A DNA stretch of 64,000 bases, taken from contig NZ_BOPA01000038.1 in the NCBI RefSeq assembly GCF_016863515.1, positions 1 to 64,000 on the forward strand, given 5' to 3'. This document shows, piece after piece, positions 33,563 through 41,172 of the stretch. Origin of the DNA: Micromonospora gifhornensis (GTDB taxonomy: Bacteria; Actinomycetota; Actinomycetes; Mycobacteriales; Micromonosporaceae). Within the stretch, counting starts at the first letter, position 1, and every line of letters begins with the position of its first letter. The translations under genes were made by a program, and so were the position numbers. The notes under the pieces are model-generated. The model did no database searches, was not told the origin of the DNA, and saw only the letters and a program-made list of their open reading frames with translations.

Positions 33563-34936
33563 CTATGCCGAGCGCAACTCCACGAGAGTGATCTGTGGCT
33601 CCGCGCCGACCCGGACCGGCGGGCCCCAGAAGCCGGCGCCGTTTGTGACGTACACCTTCGTGCCGTCCACCTCACCGAGGCCGGACACCACCGGCTGTTC
33701 GAGCCGTACCAGCAGATTGAACGGGACGATCTGGCCGCCGTGGGTGTGGCCGGACAGTTGCAGGTCGACGTTGTACTTCGCCGCCTCGAACGCGGCCACC
33801 GGCTGGTGTGCCAGCAGCACCACCGGGCGGGACGGGTCGCGGTCGGCGAGCGCGGCGGCGTAGTCGGCCGGGGCGGCCACCCCGGTACCCGCCGCGCTGA
33901 CGTCGTTGACCCCGGCCAGGTCCAGTACACCGTTGCGGGTGGCGATCTCCAGCCGCTCGTTCTGGAGCACCCGCAGCCCGAGCCGGTCGACCTCGGCCAC
34001 CCACTCCTCGACACCTGAGTAGTACTCGTGGTTGCCGGTGACGAAGTAGCTGCCGTGCCGGGCCCGCAGATCACGCAGGGGTGCCGCGGCCTCGCCCAAC
34101 TCGGCCACCGTACCGTCGACCAGGTCGCCGACGACGGCGACGAGGTCGGCGTCCAGGCGGTTGATCGCGGCGACGATCCGCTCGGTGTGTATCCGACCGC
34201 GCAGCGGCCCGATGTGGATGTCGGAGACGGTGGCGATCCGCAGGCCGTCCATGCTGCGCGGCAGCTTGGCCAGCGGAATCTGCACCCGGTCCAGTCGCGG
34301 CGGACCCATCGCGGTGCGTACGCCACTGCCGACCAGACCGGCGGCGGTGAGCCCGGCGAAGATCGCGGCACCTCGGGCCAGCAGCAGCCGGCGCCCCGGA
34401 TCGTGGTCCGGCCCGATCGCCCCGGCGGCCGGCGGCTCGCTCGCCTCGTCGGCGGTCGGTGGGGTGCCGGGCGTCGCCGGCTCGTCGGTCGCCGTGGTCG
34501 TGCCCGCCGTGCTGGTCGTGCCCGCCGTGCTGGTCGTGGCCGCCGTGCTGGTCGTGCCTGCCGTGGTGGTCGTGGCCGCCGTGCTCGGCGTGCTTGCCGG
34601 ACCGACCAGCACCGGCTCCGGCGCGGCCACCGCCGTGCGACGGCGCAGCACCAGGCGGGCCGCCAGCATCGGGACTTCCAGCACCACGAGCAGCACCAGC
34701 AGGTAGAACATCAACGCGAGCCAGACGTAGCCCGGCCAGGCCAGCCAGTACATCCCGGCGCGGGTGCCCATCATCGTCGCCGGTACGAGCAGCGCCAGCA
34801 CCACCGCGGTGACCGTGCCGATCCGCCGCCAGCGGCCGGGCCTGGTGGTGTCCTTGACCAGCCGCTTCCAGAGGTAAAGGTGGATCAGCCCGGTGATCAG
34901 GGCAAGGGTGGCCACGAAACCGAGTACCGCGAGCAC
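33563..34936 (-). CDS. YkuE-like membrane metallophosphoesterase
   Basis: 457 residues. Four hydrophobic helices in 1-95, then a Thr/Ala/Ser linker with five 18-nt DNA repeats (34501-34590), a fifth helix after RRLLLARGAAIFAG, and a calcineurin-like domain (about 215-457) with VSDIHIG, VVGDLVDG, TGNHEYYSG, LLAHQPV and LSGHTHGGQ. These are all the metal ligands of the family. YkuE-type enzymes are thought to act on envelope or lipid phosphoesters; the substrate is unknown. GTG 34936 has AGGGGGA 8 nt upstream and lies 14 nt after the moaD stop. Confidence 0.87.
   Translation of the reverse strand: MLAVLGFVATLALITGLIHLYLWKRLVKDTTRPGRWRRIGTVTAVVLALLVPATMMGTRAGMYWLAWPGYVWLALMFYLLVLLVVLEVPMLAARLVLRRRTAVAAPEPVLVGPASTPSTAATTTTAGTTSTAATTSTAGTTSTAGTTTATDEPATPGTPPTADEASEPPAAGAIGPDHDPGRRLLLARGAAIFAGLTAAGLVGSGVRTAMGPPRLDRVQIPLAKLPRSMDGLRIATVSDIHIGPLRGRIHTERIVAAINRLDADLVAVVGDLVDGTVAELGEAAAPLRDLRARHGSYFVTGNHEYYSGVEEWVAEVDRLGLRVLQNERLEIATRNGVLDLAGVNDVSAAGTGVAAPADYAAALADRDPSRPVVLLAHQPVAAFEAAKYNVDLQLSGHTHGGQIVPFNLLVRLEQPVVSGLGEVDGTKVYVTNGAGFWGPPVRVGAEPQITLVELRSA
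34501..34590 (-). repeat. 18-nt tandem repeat in the metallophosphoesterase linker
   Basis: Five 18-nt units (TGCCCGCCGTGCTGGTCG and close variants on the plus strand) encode the repeated STAGTT/STAATT linker. The unit length equals that of the repeats in the LppU-like gene. Confidence 0.8.
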
Positions 34937-34950
34937 GAGTGAAGTCCCCC

Positions 34951-35196
34951 TCAGCCGCCGGCGAAGGGAGGCAGGACGTCGATCGTCACTCCGGCCGGCA
35001 GCGGCTTGTTCCGATCATGACAGGTCACGCCATCGACCAAGAAGTTTGCCACGGCAAGCACAGGGGCCAGCCGACCGTGCCGCTCAGCCAGTTCGGTCAA
35101 CAACCCGTCGAGCGTACGGCCCGCCGCAACGGTCTCCTCGCTGAGCCCGGCCGCAGCTCGCGCCCCGGCAAAGTAGCGGACGGTGACGGTCGCCAT
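34951..35196 (-). CDS. moaD: Molybdopterin synthase sulfur carrier subunit MoaD
   Basis: 81 residues with a ubiquitin-like MoaD fold: TVRYFAGARAAAGLSEE, LTELAERHGRLAPVL, NFLVDGV, and the essential C-terminal PPFAGG diglycine that is thiocarboxylated to carry sulfur for MoaE. GGAGG (35203-35207, complement) sits 6 nt before the ATG at 35196. An ATG at 35202 overlapping the moaA stop is also possible. It is in one operon with moaA. Confidence 0.9.
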   Translation of the reverse strand: MATVTVRYFAGARAAAGLSEETVAAGRTLDGLLTELAERHGRLAPVLAVANFLVDGVTCHDRNKPLPAGVTIDVLPPFAGG

Positions 35197-35198
35197 GG

Positions 35199-36209
35199 TC
35201 ATCCTCCGATGGCCGACATCGGCCTGGCGGGTTGCAGGAAGCTCGGGTCGTCGATGCCGTGACCGGCCCGTTTGCCCCAGGTCGCGGCCGACCACCGCCG
35301 CGCCAGCTCGTCGTCGTCGGCACCGGCGCGCAGCGCCCCGCGCAGATCCGTCTCCTCGGTGGCGAACAGGCAGTTGCGGACCTGACCGTCGGCGGTGATC
35401 CGGGTCCGGTCACAGTCGCCGCAGAACGGACGGGTCACCGTGCCGATCACCCCGACCCGGGCCGGACCGCCGTCGATCAGCCAGGTCTCCGCCGGGGCCG
35501 CGCCGCGTCCGGTCGGATCCGGGCTCAACTCGTACGCCCCACCCAACGTGGTCAGGATCTCCTCGGCGGTGACCATGCTCGCCCGGTCCCAGCCGTGCTG
35601 AGCGTCCAGCGGCATCTGCTCGATGAAGCGCAACTCGTAGCCGTGGTCGAGGGCGAAGCGGAGCAACGCCGGTGCCTCGTCGTCGTTGACGCCGCGCATC
35701 AGCACGCTGTTCACCTTGACCGGGGTGAGCCCGGCGGCCGCCGCCCCGGCCAGTCCCGCCAGCACGTCGTCGAGGCGGTCCCGCCGAGTCAGCCGCAGGA
35801 AGCGATCACGATCCAGGGTGTCCAGCGAGACGTTCACCCGGTCCAACCCGGCGGCGTGCAGCGCCGGTGCCAGCCGGGCCAACCCGATGCCGTTCGTGGT
35901 CAACGAGATGCGGGGACGCGGGTCGAGGGCGGCCACGGCCGCCACGATGGCGGTCAGACCCGGACGGATCAGTGGCTCACCACCGGTGAACCGGACCTCG
36001 TCGACGCCGAACCGGTGCACCGCGAGCCGGACCAGCCGGATCACCTCGTCGTCGGTCAGTAGCTGCGGCCCGGCCAACCAGGGCAGCCCCTCGGCGGGCA
36101 TGCAGTACGTGCAGCGCAGATTGCACTTGTCGGTCAGGGAGACCCTCAGGTCCCGAGCGGTCCGGCCGTACCGGTCGACGAGGAGGCCCCCGGGCGGCGC
36201 GACGCTCAT
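35199..36209 (-). CDS. moaA: GTP 3',8-cyclase MoaA (radical SAM)
   Basis: 336 residues. The SAM-cluster motif CNLRCTYCMP, GGEPL within FTGGEPLIRPGL, SLDTLDRDRF, and the C-terminal second 4Fe-4S cluster CGDCDRTRITADGQVRNCLF are all present, as is the terminal GG (MSAIGG) needed by MoaA. It rearranges GTP for MoaC, the first committed step of Moco synthesis. ATG 36209 overlaps the fructosamine-kinase stop by 4 nt. Operon: fructosamine kinase, moaA, moaD, metallophosphoesterase. Confidence 0.96.
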   Translation of the reverse strand: MSVAPPGGLLVDRYGRTARDLRVSLTDKCNLRCTYCMPAEGLPWLAGPQLLTDDEVIRLVRLAVHRFGVDEVRFTGGEPLIRPGLTAIVAAVAALDPRPRISLTTNGIGLARLAPALHAAGLDRVNVSLDTLDRDRFLRLTRRDRLDDVLAGLAGAAAAGLTPVKVNSVLMRGVNDDEAPALLRFALDHGYELRFIEQMPLDAQHGWDRASMVTAEEILTTLGGAYELSPDPTGRGAAPAETWLIDGGPARVGVIGTVTRPFCGDCDRTRITADGQVRNCLFATEETDLRGALRAGADDDELARRWSAATWGKRAGHGIDDPSFLQPARPMSAIGG

Positions 36210-37120
36210 CCGTCGACGGTAGCGCGCCCGGCCCCGCTCAGGGCGGCGCGGGCCAGCCCGACGACCGAATCCCGGTACGCGGCTCCGAACAAGGCGGTGT
36301 GCACAAGCATCAGGTGCAACTGGTGCAGTGGCACCCGCTGCCGCCAACCGTCGGCCAGCGGCCAGGACTCGTCGTACGCGGCCATGATCCGGGCACCGTG
36401 CGGCGGGCCACCGAAGAGCGCGAGCTGCGCGAGGTCGGTCTCACGGTGCCCACCGTGCGCGGCCGGGTCGACCAACCACACCCGGTCGTCGGCTCCCCAG
36501 ATCAGGTTGCCCAGCCACAGGTCGCCGTGGATGCGGGCCGGCGGCTCCTCCCCGCCGAACTCGTCGATCTGGGCGACGACCTCTTCGACGAGCCCGGCGG
36601 CGCGGCCGTCCAGGGCCTGGTTGTCGACGGAGCGGCGCAGGTAGGGCAGCAGCCTGGTCCGGGCGAACCAGTCCGCCCAGGGGCCGTCGTGCGGGGTGTT
36701 GTCCGCCGGCAGGGCCCCGATGAACCCGGGCCAGGACGCGCCGAAGGCGGACGCCCCGGCCCGGTGCAGGCCGGCCAGTTCCCGGCCGAAGCGTTCGGCG
36801 GCGTCGACGCTCGGCTCACCCGGCTCGATCCACTCCAGGGCGAGCAGGTCGGGCAGCGCCACCAGCACCTCGGGAACCGCGACCGTGTCGGCCTCCCGCA
36901 GCCAGCGCAGCCCGGCCGCCTCGGTGGCGAAGAAGCCCTCCGGCACCGGCTGCTGCGCCCGTTCCGGCCAGGTCTTCGCGAAGACCGAGTGGCCGTCGTC
37001 GAGCGTCAGCCGGGACGCGGCGCAGATGTCGCCGCCGCCGACCGGCGTCTCCCGGATCCGCTGGTGGGTCAGGAAGGTCGGCAGCTGCTCCGGATGCGCC
37101 CGCAGATACGCCAGATCCAT
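36206..37120 (-). CDS. Fructosamine/ketosamine-3-kinase family protein
   Basis: 304 residues of the aminoglycoside-phosphotransferase-like fold. GGGDICAASRLTLDDGHSVFAKTW in the ATP lobe, LLALEWIEPG hinge, IHGDLWLGNLIWG (catalytic loop) and VDPAAHGGHRETDLAQLALFGG (metal site) are standard for fructosamine-3-kinases. These enzymes phosphorylate sugar adducts on proteins or small amines so that they decompose. ATG 37120 is preferred. Its stop overlaps the moaA start, coupling protein-repair and Moco genes; a functional link is not established. Confidence 0.88.
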   Translation of the reverse strand: MDLAYLRAHPEQLPTFLTHQRIRETPVGGGDICAASRLTLDDGHSVFAKTWPERAQQPVPEGFFATEAAGLRWLREADTVAVPEVLVALPDLLALEWIEPGEPSVDAAERFGRELAGLHRAGASAFGASWPGFIGALPADNTPHDGPWADWFARTRLLPYLRRSVDNQALDGRAAGLVEEVVAQIDEFGGEEPPARIHGDLWLGNLIWGADDRVWLVDPAAHGGHRETDLAQLALFGGPPHGARIMAAYDESWPLADGWRQRVPLHQLHLMLVHTALFGAAYRDSVVGLARAALSGAGRATVDG

Positions 37121-37149
37121 GCCCCGCAAGGTATCGCCTCCGGCGGGAA

Positions 37150-37203
37150 GGAAGGGCACCTTATTAACGCCTCCGGTAGAGGAAGGGCCCCTTATTAACG
37201 CCT
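37150..37203. repeat. Two copies of a 23-nt repeat (GGAAGGGCCCCTTATTAACGCCT)
   Basis: Copy 1 is 37150-37172, copy 2 is 37181-37203; they differ at one base and start 31 nt apart. Each contains a near-palindrome around AAGGGCCCCTT and TTATTAACG. They sit upstream of the fructosamine-kinase start. Similar short elements recur in Micromonospora/Salinispora genomes as far as I recall. Confidence 0.7.
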
Positions 37204-37281
37204 GCACCGTGGGCCTGTGCGTAGTGCAGGGGGTGGCGGACGGATCGAAACTGCGCCGACCAGGGAAAATACGCTGAGTAG

Positions 37282-37309
37282 CTGTGGATAACCGGCGTGT
37301 CGTCCACAG
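37282..37309. promoter_or_regulatory. DnaA-box-like inverted pair upstream of the DUF4192 gene
   Basis: TGTGGATAA 37283-37291 is a perfect DnaA box in reverse orientation. CGTCCACAG 37301-37309 is a weak second site, and CTGTGGA / TCCACAG form a 7-bp inverted repeat. It is 58 nt before the start of the downstream gene. Confidence 0.45.
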
Positions 37310-37348
37310 GGGCGGCGGCGCGTACCGCTCGGCTCGCAGGCTGGCCCC

Positions 37349-38386
37349 ATGAACTCGACGGAGATTCCCCGGCTGACCGTCCGCTCGCCCGCCGACCTCA
37401 TCGCCGCGGTGCCGTACCTGCTCGGCTTCCATCCGACCGACAGCGTCGTGGTGGTGGCGTTGTCGGCCTCCCGGGTGGTCTTCGTCGCCCGTGGCGACCT
37501 GCCCGGCGAGACCGAGCACGACGAAGCTGCCGGGCACATCGCGGCGGTCACCGCTCAGCAGAACGCCGATTCGGCAACCGTGATCGGGTACGGTCCGGCC
37601 GCCCGGGTGACCCCGGCGCTCGACGCGGTTCGAGGGGCGTTGACCGAGGCCGGCCTGGCCGTGCTCGACGCGCTGCGGGTCACCGACGGACGGTGGTGGT
37701 CGTACCTCTGCACCGAACCGGAGTGCTGCCCGCCGGAGGGAACCGCGTACGACCCGCAGGGCAGCGCGGTGCCGGCGGCGGCCGTCTTCGCCGGCCAGGT
37801 CGCCCTGCCCGACCGGGCGGCGCTCGCCGCTCAGCTCGCCCCGATCGGCGGGGCAGCGGCCCGGCACGCCGCGAAGCGGGCCGAGCAGCGGCTGACCGGG
37901 TTGCTGGCGGCGGCACCCCCGGCGGATCTGCTCGGCGCGCGGGCACTGCGGGCGGCGGGTGTGGCGGCGTACCGTGCCGCCCGGCGTCGGCACGACCGTG
38001 GTGCGCAGCTCACCGACGACGAGGTCGCCTGGCTGTGCCTGCTGCTGACCCACCTTCCGGTACGCGACCACGCCTGGGAGCGCACCGATGGCCGGGACGA
38101 GGACGTGGCGTTCTGGACGGAGTTGCTGCGTCGCGTCGAACCGGATCTGATCGCGGCTCCGGGGGCGCTGCTGGCCTTCGCCGCCTGGCGGGCCGGGCAG
38201 GGCGCCCTGGCGGCGGTGGCGTTGGAACGGGTGCTGGCCGTGCATCCGGAATACTCACTCGCCCTGCTGATCGACGACCTGCTGCGTCGCGGCGTGCCGC
38301 CGTCCCGGCTCGACGGGTGGCCGGCCGACGGGCCGGTGGTGGCACCCCGCCGAGAGCGGCGCAAGTCGCGCCCCCGTCGGCGATGA
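37349..38386 (+). CDS. DUF4192 domain-containing protein
   Basis: 345 residues. The N-terminal part RLTVRSPADLIAAVPYLLGFHPTDSVVVVAL is diagnostic of DUF4192, a family found almost only in actinobacteria, of unknown function. A Cys-rich spot (CTEPECCPPEGTAYDP) may bind metal. The C-terminus is strongly basic (RRERRKSRPRRR). ATG 37349 has no clear ribosome site. A perfect DnaA box stands just upstream. Confidence 0.82.
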   Translation: MNSTEIPRLTVRSPADLIAAVPYLLGFHPTDSVVVVALSASRVVFVARGDLPGETEHDEAAGHIAAVTAQQNADSATVIGYGPAARVTPALDAVRGALTEAGLAVLDALRVTDGRWWSYLCTEPECCPPEGTAYDPQGSAVPAAAVFAGQVALPDRAALAAQLAPIGGAAARHAAKRAEQRLTGLLAAAPPADLLGARALRAAGVAAYRAARRRHDRGAQLTDDEVAWLCLLLTHLPVRDHAWERTDGRDEDVAFWTELLRRVEPDLIAAPGALLAFAAWRAGQGALAAVALERVLAVHPEYSLALLIDDLLRRGVPPSRLDGWPADGPVVAPRRERRKSRPRRR

Positions 38387-38462
38387 CACATCTGACCGGG
38401 GCAGCGGGGTGGACCGCGACGCCGGATAATCGGCGGATGTTCCGGGCGGCGTCGGGGGGCGC

Positions 38463-39173
38463 ATGAGCGTTGCACTGCTGCTCTCGCTCGTCGGGCTCGC
38501 CCTGATCGACAGCACCAGCATCGGCACGTTGTTCATCCCGGTGTGGCTGCTGCTGGCACCCGGCCCGGTCAGCGGCCGGCGGATCCTGACCTACCTGGGC
38601 ACCATCGCCGGGTTCTATCTCGTGGTGGGGCTGGCGCTCTACTTCGGCGGCAGCGGCCTGGCCGACGTGCTGGGCGGAGCGCTGGACAACCGGCCGGTCA
38701 TCTGGGCACAGCTGGTGTTCGGGGTCGGCCTGCTGCTGGTGAGCTTCCGGTACGACGGCAAGCGCGGCGCCGGGACCGGTCGGGTGCTGCGCTGGCGGGA
38801 TCGGGTCACCGCCGGTGACTCGTCCGGGCGCTGGCTGGTCGGGTTGGCGTTGTTCGCCGCGTTGGCCGAGGTGGCGACCATGCTGCCGTATCTGGGTGCC
38901 CTCGGTCTGTTGAGCACCTCGGGGCTGGACGTGCCGGCGGTGGTCGCCCTGCTCGGTGGATACTGCCTGGTCATGGTGCTGCCGGCGGTGGTGTTGCTGG
39001 GTGCGCGACTGGCCTGGCCGAGGCTGGTCGAGCCGGTCCTCGCCCGACTCAACGCGTGGATCGTCAGGTCGTCCGGGAGCATGCTCGGCTGGGTCCTGGG
39101 CATCGCCGGCTTCCTGATAGCCCGGGACGCCGCCGTCCGGCTGGGGCTGTTCGAGCTGCTCGCGAACCGCTGA
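38463..39173 (+). CDS. GAP family (Sap-like) membrane protein
   Basis: 236 residues with about six hydrophobic helices (LLLSLVGLALIDSTSIGTLFIPVWLLL, YLGTIAGFYLVVGLALYFG, LVGLALFAALAEVATMLPYLGALG). The DSTSIGTLFIPVWLL start and the AEVATMLPYL segment fit the GAP / sulfolipid-addressing (Sap) family, LysE-like exporters that in mycobacteria help move glycolipids out. ATG 38463 follows GGGGGGC. Its last codons are the apparent source of the tandem repeat that follows. Confidence 0.8.
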   Translation: MSVALLLSLVGLALIDSTSIGTLFIPVWLLLAPGPVSGRRILTYLGTIAGFYLVVGLALYFGGSGLADVLGGALDNRPVIWAQLVFGVGLLLVSFRYDGKRGAGTGRVLRWRDRVTAGDSSGRWLVGLALFAALAEVATMLPYLGALGLLSTSGLDVPAVVALLGGYCLVMVLPAVVLLGARLAWPRLVEPVLARLNAWIVRSSGSMLGWVLGIAGFLIARDAAVRLGLFELLANR

Positions 39174-39186
39174 GCGACCATGAGCC

Positions 39187-39247
39187 GCTCGCGAGCCGCT
39201 GAATGCTCGCGAGCCGCTGAATGCTCGCGAGCCGCTTAATGCTCGCG
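39187..39247. repeat. 18-nt tandem repeat after the GAP gene
   Basis: Three units of GCTCGCGAGCCGCTGAAT (39187-39204, 39205-39222, 39223-39240) and a partial fourth (39241-39247). A degenerate copy, GCTCGCGAACCGCTGAGC, is the 3' end of the GAP gene itself (39158-39175). Each unit holds the palindrome GCTCGCGAGC and a TGA or TAA. Confidence 0.8.
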
Positions 39248-40102
39248 TCAGGCGCTCACCCGGTGCGGGCCGGTGTAGACGTTCATGGTCCGGCCGCGCA
39301 GGAAACCGACAAGGGTCATCCCGGCCTCGGCAGCGAGATCGACCGCGAGGGTGCTCGGTGCCGAGACCGCCGCGAGCAGCGGCACACCGGCCATCCACGC
39401 CTTCTGGGTCAGCTCGAAGCTGGCCCGTCCGGAGACGAGCAGGACGTGCCCGGCCAGCGGCAGTCGCCGTTCGCGTACCGCCCAGCCGATGACCTTGTCC
39501 ACCGCGTTGTGCCGGCCCACGTCCTCGCGCAGCACCACCAGGTCACCGTCGGCGGTGAACAGCCCTGCGGCGTGCAGCCCGCCGGTACGGTCGAAGCCCC
39601 GCTGCCCGGCGCGCAGCCGCTGCGGCAACTCGGCCAGCAACTCCGCCGGCACGGTGAGCGGGTCGCCCGCCACCTCGAACATCGACCGGGTCCGCACCGC
39701 CTCGATGCTCTCCTTGCCGCAGACCCCGCAGGCGCTCGTGGTCGTGAACTGGCGGCTCGCCTCGGCAGCCGGCTCCGGCACGCCGGGTGCAAGCGCCACG
39801 TCGACCACGTTGTAGGTGTTCGGGGTCTCCGCGCCGGCACACAGTTGTGCGGTCGACACGTCGTCCGCCGACCGGATCAGTCCTTCGGCGAACAGGAAAC
39901 CGAGCGCCAGGTCCAGGTCCGCGCCGGGGGTACGCATGGTGACCGACAGCGGGCGGCGGCGACCCGGCCCGGCCGCACCGACCCGGATCTCCAGCGGTTC
40001 CTCGGCGGCGAGGGTGTCCGGCCGACGGGTCAGTGTGCGCCCGTCGGCGGTGGCGTCGAGGTCCACGCGGAGCACCACGCGGCGGTCAGCAGCACGTCCC
40101 AC
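39248..40102 (-). CDS. fdhD: FdhD sulfurtransferase for formate dehydrogenase
   Basis: 284 residues. EEPLEIRV, LALGFLFAEGLI, TTTSACGVCGKESIEAV (the catalytic Cys pair), LREDVGRHNAVDKVIGW and LLVSGRASFELTQKAWMAGVPLLAAVSAPSTLAVDLA are family hallmarks. FdhD passes sulfur from a cysteine desulfurase to the Mo/W-bis-PGD cofactor so that formate dehydrogenase is active. The start is GTG 40102. It diverges from mobA, consistent with supply of the bis-nucleotide cofactor. No formate dehydrogenase gene lies in the window. Confidence 0.95.
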   Translation of the reverse strand: MGRAADRRVVLRVDLDATADGRTLTRRPDTLAAEEPLEIRVGAAGPGRRRPLSVTMRTPGADLDLALGFLFAEGLIRSADDVSTAQLCAGAETPNTYNVVDVALAPGVPEPAAEASRQFTTTSACGVCGKESIEAVRTRSMFEVAGDPLTVPAELLAELPQRLRAGQRGFDRTGGLHAAGLFTADGDLVVLREDVGRHNAVDKVIGWAVRERRLPLAGHVLLVSGRASFELTQKAWMAGVPLLAAVSAPSTLAVDLAAEAGMTLVGFLRGRTMNVYTGPHRVSA

Positions 40103-40175
40103 CCCACCATCCTGCCCCGACCGCCGCGCCCCGGCCCGACCAGCCCTGGGAAGTGCGTGGCGTTACGGTGGCCCG

Positions 40176-40841
40176 GTGAGCGCGTACGCGGCGGTGGTGC
40201 TCGCCGGCGGTGCGGCCCGCCGGCTGGGCGGACTGGACAAGCCGGCGCTGCCCGTCGGCGGTGTGCCGATGCGGGAGCGGGTGCTCGCGGCGGTCGCCGA
40301 CGCGTCGCCTCGGATCCTGGTCGGGCCCGGACCGGCCCCGGCGGGTGTACGACTGACCCGCGAGTCGCCACCGGGCGGTGGGCCGGTGGCCGCCACCGCA
40401 GCCGGGCTGGCCCTGCTCCACGCTGACGTGCCGGCCGTCGCCCTGCTCGCGGCCGACCTGCCGCTGCTGACCCGGTCCGCCGTCGGTGAACTGCTGCGTC
40501 ACCTCGACGCCCCACCCGCCGGGCCGAGCAGCGCCGAACCGTCCGCGTCGAGCAGCGCCCCACCTGCCGCGTCGAGCAGCGAGCCACCTGTCGACGGAGT
40601 CTGTTTCGTGGACGAGGACGGGCGGCGGCAGTTGCTCTGTGGGGTGTGGCGGCCCGCGGCGCTGCGCTCAGCCCTGGACCGGTTGACCGTTCGACGGGGC
40701 GATCTGGCCGGAGCCGCGTTGCGGGAACTGCTCGCCGACCTCGCCGTACGCGAGCTGACCTGGACCGGTGACGGCCCTGCGCCCTGGTTCGACTGCGACA
40801 CTGAGCGGGACCTGCGGCAGGCGGAGGAGTGGTCGCGATGA
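40176..40841 (+). CDS. mobA: Molybdenum cofactor guanylyltransferase MobA-like
   Basis: 221 residues. VVLAGGAARRLGGLDKPALPVGG is the nucleotide-binding GGxxxRxGxxK loop; LLAADLPLLT supplies the metal-binding Asp; WFDCDTERDLRQAE is the usual end. MobA adds GMP to Moco. A Ser/Pro/Ala-rich insertion (about 120-145, PSSAEPSASSSAPPAASSSE) interrupts the domain and looks like a flexible loop formed by short repeats. GTG 40176 is chosen. The stop overlaps the next ATG by 4 nt. Confidence 0.85.
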   Translation: MSAYAAVVLAGGAARRLGGLDKPALPVGGVPMRERVLAAVADASPRILVGPGPAPAGVRLTRESPPGGGPVAATAAGLALLHADVPAVALLAADLPLLTRSAVGELLRHLDAPPAGPSSAEPSASSSAPPAASSSEPPVDGVCFVDEDGRRQLLCGVWRPAALRSALDRLTVRRGDLAGAALRELLADLAVRELTWTGDGPAPWFDCDTERDLRQAEEWSR

Positions 40842-41086
40842 CGGTGATGGACGACTGGCTCACGGCGGCCTGCGCCGAGTTGGGTGTCGACCCGGCCGAC
40901 GTGCCGGTACAACCCGTGCTCGACCTGGCCCGGGACGTGGCCCATCAGGTGCTCCGGCCGGGTGCACCGGTCACCGCCTACCTGCTCGGTCTGGCGGTCG
41001 GCCGGGGTGCGGATCCCGCCGTGGCAGCTGCCCGGCTGACCGAGTTGGCCGGCACCTGGCCCGTCGAGTTGGGCGGCGACCGCTGA
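40838..41086 (+). CDS. DUF6457 family protein
   Basis: 82 residues: MTVMDDWLTAACAELGV, QPVLDLARDVAHQVLRPGAPVTAYLLGLAVGRG, ARLTELAGTWPVE. It matches the small helical family that in actinobacteria follows mobA, sometimes as a fused C-terminal domain. ATG 40838 overlaps the mobA stop (ATGA). A role in cofactor handling is inferred from this coupling only. Confidence 0.78.
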   Translation: MTVMDDWLTAACAELGVDPADVPVQPVLDLARDVAHQVLRPGAPVTAYLLGLAVGRGADPAVAAARLTELAGTWPVELGGDR

Positions 41087-41172
41087 CCGCGTGAGCGGTG
41101 TCCGATCACGGTCCGGGCTGATCCCTGTAGACGGCGGGCTCGGTAGGGTGGCCGGAACGGACGGAGGCGATC

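Noticed and set aside
30307..34371. A 1354-residue version of the EndoQ-UvrD protein starting at 34371.
   Set aside because: The extra 290 residues are the wrong frame of the metallophosphoesterase gene; GTG 33501 with AGGA upstream starts just before the PHP motif.
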